From Sinorhizobium glycinis (GTDB lineage Bacteria; Pseudomonadota; Alphaproteobacteria; Rhizobiales; Rhizobiaceae): a stretch of DNA of 64,000 bases. Positions 17,292-27,093 of this stretch are shown one piece after another (within the stretch, counting starts at the first letter, position 1; every line of letters starts with the position of its first letter). The DNA is taken from the NCBI RefSeq assembly GCF_001651865.1, contig NZ_LPUX01000050.1, forward strand, positions 62,492 through 126,491, written 5' to 3'. Under the pieces are notes generated by a model. That model did no database searches. It was not told the DNA's origin and worked only from the letters and a program-made list of their open reading frames with translations. Made by a program: the position numbers and the translations under genes.

Positions 17292-18842
17292 ATGAGAGAC
17301 ACGTCCCCGTTCTATATCACCACCGCGATTTCCTACCCCAACGGCAAGCCGCATATCGGCCATGCCTATGAGTTGATCGCGACGGATGCGATGGCGCGCT
17401 ATCAGAGGCTGGACGGGCGTGAGGTCTTCTTCCTGACCGGTACGGACGAACACGGCCAGAAGATGCAGCAGACGGCGAGGAAGGAAGGCATCTCGCCGCA
17501 GGAGCTTGCCGACCGCAACTCGGCCGAGTTCGAAAAGATGGCCGAGGTGCTTAACGCGTCGAACGACGATTTCATTCGCACGACCGAGAAGCGCCACCAC
17601 GAGGCGTCGCAGGCGATCTGGATCCGCATGGGCGAGGCGGGCGATCTGTACAAGGACTCCTATGCCGGCTGGTATTCCGTTCGCGACGAGGCCTACTACC
17701 AGGAAAACGAAACGGAACTGCGCGACGACAGCGTGCGCTACGGGCCGCAGGGAACGCCGGTAGAGTGGGTGGAGGAGGAAAGCTACTTCTTCCGACTGTC
17801 GGCCTATCAGGACAAGCTCCTGAAGCACTACGAGGACAACCCGGACTTCATCGGGCCGGCCGAGCGGCGAAATGAGGTGATCTCCTTCGTGAAGTCCGGC
17901 CTGAAGGATCTGTCGGTGTCGCGCACGACGTTCGACTGGGGCATCCGAGTTCCAAACGATCCTGCCCACGTCATGTATGTCTGGGTGGACGCCCTGACGA
18001 ACTATCTCACCGCAACGGGCTATCTGACGGATCCCTCAGGCCCGCGGGCAAAGTTCTGGCCGGCGAATATCCACATCATCGGCAAGGACATCATCCGCTT
18101 CCATGCCGTCTATTGGCCCGCCTTCCTGATGTCGGCCGGCCTGCCGCTGCCGAAGCGCGTCTTCGCTCACGGCTTCCTGCTCAACAAGGGCGAGAAGATG
18201 TCGAAGTCGCTCGGCAACGTGGTTGACCCGTTTAACCTCGTCGAGCATTTCGGCCTGGATCAAATCCGCTATTTCTTCCTGCGTGAAGTCTCCTTCGGCC
18301 AGGACGGCAGTTATAGCGAGGAGGGGATCGCGACCCGGATCAATTCCGACCTCGCGAACGGGATCGGCAATCTCGCCAGCCGCTCGCTGTCGATGATCGT
18401 CAAGAACTGCGACGGCCAGATTCCGGCATGCGGACCGCTGACGGAAGAGGACAGGGCGATGCTCGCCGCCGCCGACGCGCTCCTCGAGACGACGCGCGAG
18501 GAAATGGGCAAGCAGCTCATCCACCGCGCTCTCGCTGCCATCATCGCCGTCGTTTCAGAGACGGACCGCTATTTCGCCGGCCAGGAGCCGTGGGCGTTGA
18601 AGAAGACCGATCCGGAACGCATGGCGACCGTGCTTTATGTGACGGCGGAGGTCGTGCGCCAGATCGCGATCCTGCTGCAGCCCTTCATGCCAGAATCGGC
18701 CGGCAAGCTGTTGGATCTGGTGGCGGTCCCCGCAGAAGAACGCAATTTCGCCGATCTCGGCGAGGCAGGCCGCCTTGTGCCCGGGACGCCGCTCGAGGCG
18801 CCGAAACCGGTCTTCCCGCGTTACGTTGCGCCGGAAGCGTAA
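17292..18842 (+). CDS. metG: Methionyl-tRNA synthetase
   Basis: Charges tRNA(Met). Class I synthetase with HIGH at residues 21-24 and KMSKS at 302-306; 516 residues, without the C-terminal tRNA-binding domain of longer forms. The connective peptide lacks the zinc-knuckle cysteines ([15 protein letters not shown] where others have CxxC), placing it with the zinc-free MetRS type. The anticodon-binding helical domain follows KMSKS. It precedes tatD by 14 bases, in the same transcription unit as the genes downstream. Confidence 0.96.
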   Translation: MRDTSPFYITTAISYPNGKPHIGHAYELIATDAMARYQRLDGREVFFLTGTDEHGQKMQQTARKEGISPQELADRNSAEFEKMAEVLNASNDDFIRTTEKRHHEASQAIWIRMGEAGDLYKDSYAGWYSVRDEAYYQENETELRDDSVRYGPQGTPVEWVEEESYFFRLSAYQDKLLKHYEDNPDFIGPAERRNEVISFVKSGLKDLSVSRTTFDWGIRVPNDPAHVMYVWVDALTNYLTATGYLTDPSGPRAKFWPANIHIIGKDIIRFHAVYWPAFLMSAGLPLPKRVFAHGFLLNKGEKMSKSLGNVVDPFNLVEHFGLDQIRYFFLREVSFGQDGSYSEEGIATRINSDLANGIGNLASRSLSMIVKNCDGQIPACGPLTEEDRAMLAAADALLETTREEMGKQLIHRALAAIIAVVSETDRYFAGQEPWALKKTDPERMATVLYVTAEVVRQIAILLQPFMPESAGKLLDLVAVPAEERNFADLGEAGRLVPGTPLEAPKPVFPRYVAPEA

Positions 18843-18856
18843 GCGAGAGCAAACTG

Positions 18857-19636
18857 ATGCTGATCGACACGCACTGCCATCTGGATTTTCCGGACTTCGA
18901 CGCCGAGCGCGATGCGATCATCGAGCGCGCCCGGCAGGCCGGCGTGACCCAGATGGTGACAATCTCGACCCGCGTGAAGCGCTTCGAGACCATTTTGGCG
19001 ATTGCCGAGAAATATGAAAACGTCTTCTGCTCGGTCGGCACCCATCCCCACAACGCCGACGAAGAGCTGGACATCACGACGGAGGATCTCGTCCGCCTTT
19101 CGACGCATCCCAAGGTGGTCGCGATCGGCGAGGCGGGGCTCGACTATTTCTACGACAACGCGCCGCGCGAGGCCCAGGCGGAAGGCTTGCGCCGCCACAT
19201 AGCGGCGGCGCGCGAAACCGGCTTGCCGCTCGTCATCCACAGCCGCTCGGCGGACGAGGACATGGCCGCGATCCTGACGGAAGAAGCCGGGAAGGGCGCC
19301 TTCCCGTTCCTCCTCCATTGCTTTTCATCGGGAGCCGAACTGGCGCGGATCGGTGTCGAGCTCGGGGGCTATGTCTCCTTTTCCGGAATTCTCACCTTTC
19401 CGAAGTCGCAGGAACTGAGGGATATCGCCAAGACGGTTCGCCACGATCGCTTGATTGTAGAGACGGACGCGCCCTATCTGGCACCAAAGCCCTTCCGCGG
19501 CAAGCGCAACGAGCCGGCCTATGTTGCGCACACCGCCGACGTGCTCGCCGAGACAATCGGTGTGTCGAAGGAGGAAATTGCGGAGATCACGACGGAAAAC
19601 GCCTGGCGCGTCTTCTCCAAGATGCCGAGGCTTTGA
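18857..19636 (+). CDS. tatD: TatD-family metal-dependent hydrolase
   Basis: TIM-barrel metallohydrolase; TatD enzymes act as 3'-5' DNA/RNA exonucleases. 259 residues. Metal ligands visible: DTHCH (H6, H8), IGEAGLDY (Glu), a His in LVIHSR, LHCFSS (His) and ETDAPYL (Asp). Start ATG 18857 lies 14 bases after metG. The metG-tatD-metallo-beta-lactamase order is common in alphaproteobacteria, and the genes are almost certainly one transcript. Confidence 0.93.
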   Translation: MLIDTHCHLDFPDFDAERDAIIERARQAGVTQMVTISTRVKRFETILAIAEKYENVFCSVGTHPHNADEELDITTEDLVRLSTHPKVVAIGEAGLDYFYDNAPREAQAEGLRRHIAAARETGLPLVIHSRSADEDMAAILTEEAGKGAFPFLLHCFSSGAELARIGVELGGYVSFSGILTFPKSQELRDIAKTVRHDRLIVETDAPYLAPKPFRGKRNEPAYVAHTADVLAETIGVSKEEIAEITTENAWRVFSKMPRL

Positions 19637-19637
19637 C

Positions 19638-20474
19638 ATGGCGTTCCGGCGGGTCTTCACCATCCTGGGCTGCGGCTCTTCGCCCGGGGTGCCGCGCATC
19701 ACCGGCGACTGGGGTGCCTGCGATCCGTCAAATCCGCGCAATCGGCGATTGAGGGCCGCACTGCTCGTGGAGCAAATTGCGCCGGGCGGCGGCAAGACGA
19801 CCGTGGTCATCGACACGGGGCCCGATTTTCGCATTCAGATGGTGGCAGCCAGTGTTCGTCACATCGACGCCGTGTTTTACAGCCACGCCCATGCGGACCA
19901 TCTGCACGGAATCGACGATCTGCGCGGCTTCGTCATCGAAAATCGAAAGCGCGTGCCAATCTGGGCTGACGCCTTCACCATGGGGCGAATTCGCGAGGGG
20001 TTCCGGTACTGCATGGAATCGCCGCCCGGAAGCGGATACCCGCCGATCGTCGATCCGCACGTCATCCCGGAGGATCTTCCGCCGGTCGTCATCCAAGGCG
20101 CCGGCGGGCCGGTCGCATTCCAGCCGTTGATGCAGTTCCACGGCAATATCCATTCGCTGGGCTTCCGCATCGGCAACGTTGCTTATTGCAGCGACGTCAG
20201 TGACTTTCCGGCCGATACCGTCGGCAAACTCAAGGGCCTCGATCTGCTTGTTCTTGACACGTTGCAATACAGGTTTCACCCGAGCCATCTGTCACTGGTG
20301 CAGTCGCTCGGCTGGATCGAACGGCTGCAGCCGAAACGCGCCGTATTGACGCATATGCATGTGCCGCTCGATTACAATGTCGTGCGCGACGAGACGCCGG
20401 ATCATGTCGAACCGGCTTACGACATGATGCGGCTGGAGTTCGAGATCGATATGCCGGCGGCGGAAGAGGCGTAA
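19638..20474 (+). CDS. Metallo-beta-lactamase-fold phosphodiesterase, PhnP-like
   Basis: 278-residue hydrolase with the metal-binding motif HAHADH (83-88) and further ligands in NVAYCSDVSD and VLTHMHV. The CGSSPGVPR N-terminus and overall layout fit the PhnP group (5-phospho-ribosyl 1,2-cyclic phosphate phosphodiesterase), but no phn genes are nearby, so the true substrate is open. It begins one base after the tatD stop and ends the operon. Confidence 0.85.
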   Translation: MAFRRVFTILGCGSSPGVPRITGDWGACDPSNPRNRRLRAALLVEQIAPGGGKTTVVIDTGPDFRIQMVAASVRHIDAVFYSHAHADHLHGIDDLRGFVIENRKRVPIWADAFTMGRIREGFRYCMESPPGSGYPPIVDPHVIPEDLPPVVIQGAGGPVAFQPLMQFHGNIHSLGFRIGNVAYCSDVSDFPADTVGKLKGLDLLVLDTLQYRFHPSHLSLVQSLGWIERLQPKRAVLTHMHVPLDYNVVRDETPDHVEPAYDMMRLEFEIDMPAAEEA

Positions 20475-20777
20475 AGTCGGCTGCTAGAATATGCCTGCAA
20501 GCCATTGATTCAAGCTATTATCTTGTTCTTTGCATGCACATAAGTTCCATAATCTATCTTATGCGATTTTTATATGTAGCGGCAGTTTAGAGATGCGACA
20601 TATGAGCCAGCTAGAGATGTGACAGTCGTCGCCTCTTGGTGAGAATCGCTCTGCCCCGCATTGAGCGCGCGGGGTCCCCGGTGCATCTTGCAGATCGGAC
20701 GACCCTGGTCAGGGGCGCCCGTGATCGGCGGCAAGTCGGCAGATTGTATTGCGGACCCGCAGAGATGCCTGCGTGAT
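20475..20777. other. Intergenic region with possible insertion-sequence end
   Basis: About 300 bases between convergent genes. The first 110 bases are AT-rich, unlike the surroundings. TAGAGATGCGACA (20588-20600) is repeated as TAGAGATGTGACA (20612-20624), 24 bases apart, the style of repeated termini in some insertion sequences. No transposase remains. Confidence 0.4.
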
Positions 20778-22010
20778 TTAAGCGGCCGCGAAGGCTGGTT
20801 TATCCTTGGGGAAAGGCTTGAAGGCCAAGGCGATCAGGAAAGCCCCGATGCCGATGCCCCAGGCGCCGATGTAGAGCCAGCTGTAGCTCGCGAAGGTGTC
20901 GTAGATCATTCCTCCGGCGACCGGACCGATCGCCATGCCGAGGCTGCCGGCCATTGCCGTTCCGCCGATGACCGTACCCATCATCCGCAGCGGGAAATTC
21001 TCGCGCGCGATGACGGCATAGAGCGGCATGATACCGGCATAGACAAACCCGACCAGTGCCGCCACCGCGTAGAACGCGTTCAGTTGACTGACGAAGGCAT
21101 AGCACAGCACGGCGCAGGCCTGCAGAAACAGGCCGGCGACGAGAATGCGTTTGGCTCCATAGCGATCGCCGAGGAGTCCGAAGGCGACACGACCGCCCAT
21201 GCCCGCCAGGCCCTCCACGCTGTAAATGGAAACGGCTGCGATCATCGGGATGCCGCAGCTTATTGCGTAGCTCACGGTATGGAAGATAGGTCCTGAATGC
21301 GTGGCGCAGCAGAAGAAGTTCGTCAAAAGCAGGACGATGAATTGTGGTGATCTGATCGCCTCCCCTACGGACATGGCGGAATCCGCCTCCGCGGCCGGAG
21401 ACATTGTGGCATTTTCGTTCTCGAGCGCCGGTGGGCGGCGTACGAGCAGCGAGACGGGGATCATCGCGCCCGCAGTAAAGACGGCGATGATCAGGAGGGA
21501 TGTTCTCCAATCGTAGACTGTCACGAGCCAGGCCGCGAATGGCGACATGGTCATTGGCGCCATCCCCATGCCAGCAGATACGAGCGACACTGCGAGACTG
21601 CGATGCGTATCGAACCACCCGGTCACGCAAGCCATCATCGGCGCGAAAATCGCGGCGGTCGCTCCTCCCACGGCCACCCCAAAGATCAATTGAAACTCGA
21701 CGAGCGATGTCGCTCGACTGGCTAGAGCCAGGGCAGCTGCAAGAACAGTTGAGCCCGTCAACACGACCAATCGGGGACCGAAGCGGTCTGACAGAGGACC
21801 CCAGATCATGCTTGCGATTGCCAGCGCGACAAAACCGATCGTCATGGCGCTGGATACGCCTGTAACTGACCAGCCGGTGTCTTTGGAGATGGGCAAGAGA
21901 AAAACAGGCAGGGAAAACATGGCGCCTATTGCGACGCAGCCGAGAATTCCGCCTGCCGCAACGATTACCCAACGGTAGATGCTCTGCGTCTCAATCTGCC
22001 GGTCCAACAT
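20778..22010 (-). CDS. MFS transporter (monocarboxylate/oxalate-type)
   Basis: 410-residue major facilitator with twelve predicted helices. The loop 2-3 signature GPLSDRFGPRLVV (residues about 70-83) and its repeat GLLGDRYGAKRILV in the second half are clear, and the general pattern resembles OFA/monocarboxylate porters. Substrate unknown. The promoter region contains two TTGCA...TGCAA palindromes (22133-22182), so it is probably repressed or activated by a dedicated regulator, not obviously encoded here. Confidence 0.82.
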   Translation of the reverse strand: MLDRQIETQSIYRWVIVAAGGILGCVAIGAMFSLPVFLLPISKDTGWSVTGVSSAMTIGFVALAIASMIWGPLSDRFGPRLVVLTGSTVLAAALALASRATSLVEFQLIFGVAVGGATAAIFAPMMACVTGWFDTHRSLAVSLVSAGMGMAPMTMSPFAAWLVTVYDWRTSLLIIAVFTAGAMIPVSLLVRRPPALENENATMSPAAEADSAMSVGEAIRSPQFIVLLLTNFFCCATHSGPIFHTVSYAISCGIPMIAAVSIYSVEGLAGMGGRVAFGLLGDRYGAKRILVAGLFLQACAVLCYAFVSQLNAFYAVAALVGFVYAGIMPLYAVIARENFPLRMMGTVIGGTAMAGSLGMAIGPVAGGMIYDTFASYSWLYIGAWGIGIGAFLIALAFKPFPKDKPAFAAA

Positions 22011-22132
22011 GAAGATACCCCGTGTTTTGGTTTGCCATCCCTCTAGGACGAACTGACGGCTTCAAAATCGACACGCTGCCGAAAAAAACCGGCGGCTGCA
22101 TCATGAACAACTGTCCAATGATCTGTTTTCCG

Positions 22133-22182
22133 CTTGCATTATGCAAGCAGTATCAGGAAACGGATCTGGTTGCAATATGCAA
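22133..22182. promoter_or_regulatory. Two-site palindromic operator upstream of the MFS gene
   Basis: CTTGCAT-T-ATGCAAG (22133-22147) is a perfect 7+7 palindrome. A second site, TTGCA-ATA-TGCAA (22170-22182), shares the half-sites and is centred 36 bases away. They lie 120-170 bases upstream of the MFS start. This looks like the binding pattern of a dimeric repressor; the protein is not identified. Confidence 0.55.
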
Positions 22183-22229
22183 GTCGTTACAGGGTGCGCC
22201 TCATGGTCGCTTGACATAGGACCGCCGGG

Positions 22230-23750
22230 TCACTCCGGAAGACCGGCCTTGCGGTAGCCATCAACGAAGTGCTCAAGCGTCGCGGCGTCGCGGAATGGCT
22301 CCGTCTTGGCCCAGTGGCGGGTTGTGAAATGCGGGTTGCCGACGAGGAACAGTTCGACCTCTGCGCGCGCCTCGTCGAGCCGGCCCAGTTGCGCCAGGCT
22401 CGCCGCCAGGAAACGGCGGGAGCTTGTACGATAAGTCTCGTCCCTGCGCAGTGTCTCGACGGCTGCTTCGTATTCGCCGGACGCATATTGCGCCTGACCG
22501 AGCGTCAGATAGTACCAGCTTGGCGGAAACGGATTCAGCCGAAACGCTTTGCGAATGTGCTCAAGGCCCTCCTCGATCCGCCCGGCCAAGACCGCGATGT
22601 CGGATAATGCCGCCCAGGCGTCGGCCTCGTTCGGGTCGAGCTCGATCGCCTTGGCGAATTCCGCATCCGCCTCGGCGAAGCTGCGCTCATAGGCAAGCAG
22701 GTAAGCCAGGACCCAGCGGCAGCCGGCATCGTTGGCGTCGATCGCTACGGCTTTGCGCGCCAGTTCCAAAGCAAGGCTACGCGAAGATTGAGTTGGCCCG
22801 CCGGAATGCACCCATCCCATCCAGTGGTTTATGGCAAGCCAGCGATAGGCCTCGGCGTATTGCGGATCGAGCGAAACCGCGCGCGTGAGCATCAGATGGG
22901 CTTCGCGCGCCGTCTGCGGTGAGTCATCCATCAGCTTGCGCGCCCGCACGCAGAGATCATAAGCCTCGAGACTCTTGGGCCGATTTCGCGGCGGCGGTGC
23001 GCCGAGCCGGCCGAGTAACGCCTCCACGATCTTTCCGGTGACCTCGTCCTGAACCGCAAAGATATCTTCCAGGCTGCGGTCGAAGCGCTCCGCCCATAGC
23101 TGTTCGCCGCTCACCGCATCGACCAGCTGGGCGTTGATGCGCACGCGCCCAGCGGCGCGCCGTGCGCTACCCTCCAGCAGGTAGCGCACGCCAAGCTCCT
23201 CAGCGATCAGGCGCACGTCCATCGCCTTTCCTTTGTAGGCAAATGCGGAGTTGCGTGCGATGACGAACAGGCCGGCGGTCCTCGACAGGTCGGTGATCAG
23301 GTCTTCCGTCAAGCCGTCCGCGAAAGATTCCTGCTCGGGGCCGCTGCTGTAATTAACGAAGGGCAGCACGGCTATCGATGCTTTGTCGGGCAGGGGCAAG
23401 GGTTTTCGCTTCATGCCCCCGAGCTGCTCGATGGCCCCCGTGAAGCGGTAACCGACGCGTGGAACCGTGGCGATCCATTCACCGCCGTCGGCGGCCGGAC
23501 CAAGCAGCTTCCTGAGCTGCGCTATCTGGACGGTGAGGTTGCCTTCCTCGACCGCCCTGCCCGGCCACGCTGCGTCCATCAACTCGGCCTTCCCCAGGAC
23601 CTCGCCGGGCTGTCCGACGAGCGCCGCAAGCAGCTTTAGACCGCGGTAGCCAACGGCAACAGGGACACCGTTCCGAAGCAGCGTTCCCGCACCCGGATCA
23701 AGCACGAACGGACCGAAGGCAAAGCGCGGACCCTGCATAGGGCGCATCAA
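22230..23750 (-). CDS. OmpR-type HTH regulator with TPR repeats
   Basis: 506-residue protein. Residues about 10-105 form a winged-helix DNA-binding domain (GYRGLKLLAALVGQPGEVL, then TVPRVGYRF wing). A segment beginning IAVLPFVNYSSG and FADGLTEDLITDLSR matches the TolB-like domain often found in cyclase-like regulators, and from about 270 onward there are TPR repeats (e.g. DPNEADAWAALSDIAVLAGR). No membrane helix, receiver or cyclase domain. Such proteins act as transcription regulators sensing partners through the TPRs. Divergent from the small ORF/MFS pair at 23875, which it may control. Confidence 0.85.
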   Translation of the reverse strand: MMRPMQGPRFAFGPFVLDPGAGTLLRNGVPVAVGYRGLKLLAALVGQPGEVLGKAELMDAAWPGRAVEEGNLTVQIAQLRKLLGPAADGGEWIATVPRVGYRFTGAIEQLGGMKRKPLPLPDKASIAVLPFVNYSSGPEQESFADGLTEDLITDLSRTAGLFVIARNSAFAYKGKAMDVRLIAEELGVRYLLEGSARRAAGRVRINAQLVDAVSGEQLWAERFDRSLEDIFAVQDEVTGKIVEALLGRLGAPPPRNRPKSLEAYDLCVRARKLMDDSPQTAREAHLMLTRAVSLDPQYAEAYRWLAINHWMGWVHSGGPTQSSRSLALELARKAVAIDANDAGCRWVLAYLLAYERSFAEADAEFAKAIELDPNEADAWAALSDIAVLAGRIEEGLEHIRKAFRLNPFPPSWYYLTLGQAQYASGEYEAAVETLRRDETYRTSSRRFLAASLAQLGRLDEARAEVELFLVGNPHFTTRHWAKTEPFRDAATLEHFVDGYRKAGLPE

Positions 23751-23874
23751 TAGTCCGTTTGGAAGTTTTTGAGAACTCTTTGGAAGGGCTTAATTACGAC
23801 GCTGTTCGTCTCCTGCAGAATTCAACCTCTTTCGGGTCGAGGGCCTCGGCCCGTCAAGCCGCATGGAGGTTGCA

Positions 23875-24075
23875 ATGAACGATACTCCCATCCTCGCATC
23901 GACCCCGCATCAGGCAGTGGCGCCGGGAACGCTCGCGGCGCTGGGTCGGCAAGACAGCCCGGCGAGCCTGCGAAGCACTATCGCGGAAGGCCAATTCCCA
24001 TTTGATCGTCGATATCGGTCTGACGAGACGGCGGGCCGAGCCCTTCCGGCAAGCATACGGCGAATGCTGCAATGA
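23875..24075 (+). CDS. Small ORF translationally linked to an MFS transporter gene
   Basis: 66-codon frame beginning ATG 23875 with an excellent GGAGG site 6 bases before it. Its stop overlaps the start of the next gene as ATGA, a coupling typical of real genes. The product is soluble, with no recognised family (Arg/Ser-rich C-terminal half). It may be a small protein or a leader controlling translation of the transporter. Third-position composition is not decisive. Confidence 0.5.
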   Translation: MNDTPILASTPHQAVAPGTLAALGRQDSPASLRSTIAEGQFPFDRRYRSDETAGRALPASIRRMLQ

Positions 24076-25280
24076 CACGGGATCGCCAGCTCCCGCGTGC
24101 CGCAGTGATAAGCCGGCACTTGCACAGCACGACATCACCGCGAGAGGAGCGGATCCCTTGGGCCGCGATAGCGGGCATCATCGCGACCGTCACGGTGTTC
24201 GCCCTGGCACAGGGGCTGACCTATCCGCTCCTCAGCTTCATCCTGGATCGGCAGGGGACGACGGCCGGCCTCATCGGCTTCTCGGCGGCGATGACGCCGC
24301 TGGGTTTCATTGTTTCCGCGCCCTTCATTCCGGCGCTGGCGCGGCGCGTGGGCGCGGCGCGGCTTGCAGTCCTGTGTTCGATAATGGCCGCCCTCACCCT
24401 GACCGCGATTGCCTGGGCACAAGACATCTGGGCCTGGATGGCGCTGCGCTTCCTGCTCGGCTTCTTCGCCAATCCGCTTTCCGTGGTCAGCGAAACCTGG
24501 CTGATCACGATCACGCCCGCGCCGCGCCGGGGCCGCATCATGGGCCTCTATTCATCGATCGTTTCGGGTGGCTTCGCCATCGGCCCGCTGTCGCTCGGTC
24601 TGGTCGGCACGCAGGGTTGGCCGCCCTTCATGATCGGCATCGTGGCCTTCCTTCTCTGCGGTCTGATCCTGTTTGTGGTCGTGCCGCGCCTGCCGAAGAT
24701 GCCGCTTGAAGGTGAGGCCACATCGGTCGGCGGCTTCGTCGCCATGGCGCCGCTTCTATTGTTCGCGGTTTTCGCCGCAGCCGCATTCGAGCAGACCCTG
24801 CTTTCCTTGTTCGCAGTCTATGGCGCCGCGCTCGGCAGCGCCGAGGAGCGCATCGCTTCGCTCATTACCTGTTTCGTCGCAGGCAATGCCGTGCTGCAGA
24901 TTTTGCTCGGGCGCGTGGCCGAACGGTTCGGCTCGACGCGGACCATGTCATTCTGCGCCCTGGCTTCGCTGGCCGGCTGCCTCGTGCTGTCGTCGATCTT
25001 CAACTCGTGGCTCATCTGGCCGCTCGTTTTCGTCTGGGGCGGGGTCTCGTTCGGGCTCTACACCATGGCACTGATCCAGCTCGGCGAGCGGTTCACCGGC
25101 CAAGCCTTGATCGCCGGCAACGCGGCCTTCGCTTTCGTATGGGGCGTCGGAGGCGTCATGGGCTCGCCCGCGACAGGACTGGCGATGCAACTGATCGGGA
25201 ATCACGGGCTGCCATCGTCCCTTGGCCTGCTGTGCTGTTTACTGGCGGTGTTTCTGACGGCCGAGAGACGGCGGGTCTGA
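24072..25280 (+). CDS. MFS transporter
   Basis: 402-residue major facilitator with twelve predicted helices (first about residues 31-50). PLLSFILDRQGTTAGLIGF in the first helices and the RGRIMGLYSSIVSGGFAIGP segment recall the YcaD/YfcJ type of drug or metabolite exporters. The start overlaps the small ORF by 4 bases. Substrate not identifiable. Divergently arranged with the HTH-TPR regulator, a common layout for regulated exporters. Confidence 0.82.
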   Translation: MTRDRQLPRAAVISRHLHSTTSPREERIPWAAIAGIIATVTVFALAQGLTYPLLSFILDRQGTTAGLIGFSAAMTPLGFIVSAPFIPALARRVGAARLAVLCSIMAALTLTAIAWAQDIWAWMALRFLLGFFANPLSVVSETWLITITPAPRRGRIMGLYSSIVSGGFAIGPLSLGLVGTQGWPPFMIGIVAFLLCGLILFVVVPRLPKMPLEGEATSVGGFVAMAPLLLFAVFAAAAFEQTLLSLFAVYGAALGSAEERIASLITCFVAGNAVLQILLGRVAERFGSTRTMSFCALASLAGCLVLSSIFNSWLIWPLVFVWGGVSFGLYTMALIQLGERFTGQALIAGNAAFAFVWGVGGVMGSPATGLAMQLIGNHGLPSSLGLLCCLLAVFLTAERRRV

Positions 25281-25441
25281 TCGGGGCACTTATCTCATGC
25301 CGCGTCCGCCGCATGCTGGGTCATTTTTGGCGGCGCGGCTAGCAACGTGTGAGTTTCGAATTTCTCGCTCACCGATATCCCCGGAAGATGCCAGCGCCCG
25401 GATCTGGCGTCACGGGATCCAAACTGAGACGCTGCCCGCCT

Positions 25442-26197
25442 TCAGTGGGCCGTGTAGGCGCCGTCCACGAGATGGTAGCTGCCGGTGATGAAGCTGGCCC
25501 GGTCGGATAAGAGAAAACATACAAGAGCCGCCACCTCTTCCGGCGTGCCGCGTCGGCCCATCGGCTGAAGGGCCTCCAGCCGCCGGGTTTTCGCCAGCTC
25601 GGCATGTTCCGACAGAAGCGGCGTTTCGATCCAGCCGGGCCCGACAGCGTTGATACGTATGCCCATTCGCGCATATTCGATCGCTGCGGCCTTGGTCAGC
25701 CCGATAACCCCATGCTTGGCCGCGGTGTACGCCGGTGCGGTAGGCAAGGCGACGGAAGCAAGAATCGATGTGACGTTGACGATCGCGCCTCCTCCCCTTC
25801 CGAGCATGGCCGCGATCTCGTGTTTCATGCAATGGAAGGTGCCGTTCAGGTTGACGTTGATGACGCGCTCCCAGTTTTCGAGCGGATAGTCCGCGGTCGG
25901 CTTGCGGACGCCTTCGATGCCGGCGTTGTTGACCGCGAGATTCAGGCCCCCGCATTCCTGGATTGCGAAGTCGACCAATTGCCCTACAGCGCGAGCGTCG
26001 GCGATATCGACCGTGAAATGGCGGGCTAGGCCTCCATTGGCGCGGATCTCGTCGGCGATCTGCTGGGCGGCCTCGGTATTGAGATCGGCAACGACAACTT
26101 CGGCCCCCTCGCCGCTCAATTGGCGGCAGATGGCGGCTCCGATTCCGGAACCGCCACCGGTGACGATCGCGACCTTCCCTTCGAAGCCAAGCTTCAT
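25442..26197 (-). CDS. SDR-family dehydrogenase (FabG-like)
   Basis: 251-residue classical SDR. TGGGSGIG cofactor loop (about 12-19), NNAGI, the NVTS serine and YTAAK (Y-x3-K) are all present, with a long canonical C-terminus (LLSDRASFITGSYHLVDGAY). Acidic residue after strand 2 (VVADLN) favours NAD over NADP. AAGGAGG nine bases before ATG 26197 sets the start; upstream in-frame ATGs have wrong spacing. Substrate unknown; no linked pathway genes. Confidence 0.9.
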   Translation of the reverse strand: MKLGFEGKVAIVTGGGSGIGAAICRQLSGEGAEVVVADLNTEAAQQIADEIRANGGLARHFTVDIADARAVGQLVDFAIQECGGLNLAVNNAGIEGVRKPTADYPLENWERVINVNLNGTFHCMKHEIAAMLGRGGGAIVNVTSILASVALPTAPAYTAAKHGVIGLTKAAAIEYARMGIRINAVGPGWIETPLLSEHAELAKTRRLEALQPMGRRGTPEEVAALVCFLLSDRASFITGSYHLVDGAYTAH

Positions 26198-26508
26198 GCT
26201 GTCCATCCTCCTTGTCTGCTCCACCCCAGTCGAGCAGACGCAGACGCTTGCCGCAAGCCGCTTAATCTATCCATCGAGCTTGTGGTGCCCGATGGCGAAC
26301 AGGTCGCCATGGGTAACCGGACGCGAACCGGCGCCGCCGATCCGATGCAGGTGACCCTTCGTGGCGTCTCGAATCGGGCCTCAACGCCCCTGATTCGGAA
26401 CGTCGAATTCACCTCGTTGTGCCCGCCTGAGATGCGAGGCTTGGCCAGCGCCCGCAGCGGTGTTAAACACGCAGGGCGGGGACTCACGAATTTTCTCAGC
26501 AGGTGAAG
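26198..26508. other. Intergenic region, divergent promoters
   Basis: About 310 bases between the divergent SDR and L,D-transpeptidase genes. I see no gene, repeat or recognisable operator; it should hold two promoters. Confidence 0.5.
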
Positions 26509-27093
26509 ATGGACAAGAACCACGTTACGCGTCGCATGCTCGTGTTGGGCAGTCTGGCTCTGGTGGCCACCGGATGTAGTTCGACCTGGCGACCAATGGA
26601 ACGCCCAATCGCGTCCAGGACGCGTATCGACCCGCGCTATCGCAGGCAGGAAGTGGCCTATGACGGGGGCGAGGCGCCGGGAACGATCGTCGTCGATACC
26701 GAGCAACGGTATCTCTACTACGTCCAAGGGGGCGGCTCGGCGATTCGCTATGGCATCGGCGTCGGAGAGGAAGGGCGCACCCTCAAGGGCAAGGCGACGA
26801 TCGGCCGAAAGGCGGAGTGGCCGTCATGGACACCCACCGAAAACATGATGCGCCGCAAACCGCACCTGCGTCAGTATGCGGGGGGCGTTACGGGCGGGTT
26901 ACACAATCCGCTTGGTGCATCCGCCCTCTACCTCTATCGTGGCGGGAACGACACGATGTTCCGCCTCCACGGCACGAACGAACCGTGGACGATCGGTCAG
27001 GCAGTATCGAGCGGTTGCATCCGCTTGACGAACGACGACATCGTTGATCTCTACAGCCGGACCCCCGTGGGGACCACGGTATTGATCATCTGA
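26509..27093 (+). CDS. L,D-transpeptidase (YkuD) lipoprotein
   Basis: Cell-wall enzyme forming 3-3 cross-links or attaching lipoproteins to peptidoglycan, in the periplasm. The N-terminus has tandem arginines and a lipobox VATGC (C23), so the enzyme is lipid-anchored. The catalytic YkuD motif is complete: the HGTN histidine, then SSGCIRL with catalytic C170. 194 residues from ATG 26509 (AGGTGA upstream; GTG 26503 is an alternative). Rhizobiales carry many such paralogues, so the specific role is unclear. Confidence 0.9.
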   Translation: MDKNHVTRRMLVLGSLALVATGCSSTWRPMERPIASRTRIDPRYRRQEVAYDGGEAPGTIVVDTEQRYLYYVQGGGSAIRYGIGVGEEGRTLKGKATIGRKAEWPSWTPTENMMRRKPHLRQYAGGVTGGLHNPLGASALYLYRGGNDTMFRLHGTNEPWTIGQAVSSGCIRLTNDDIVDLYSRTPVGTTVLII

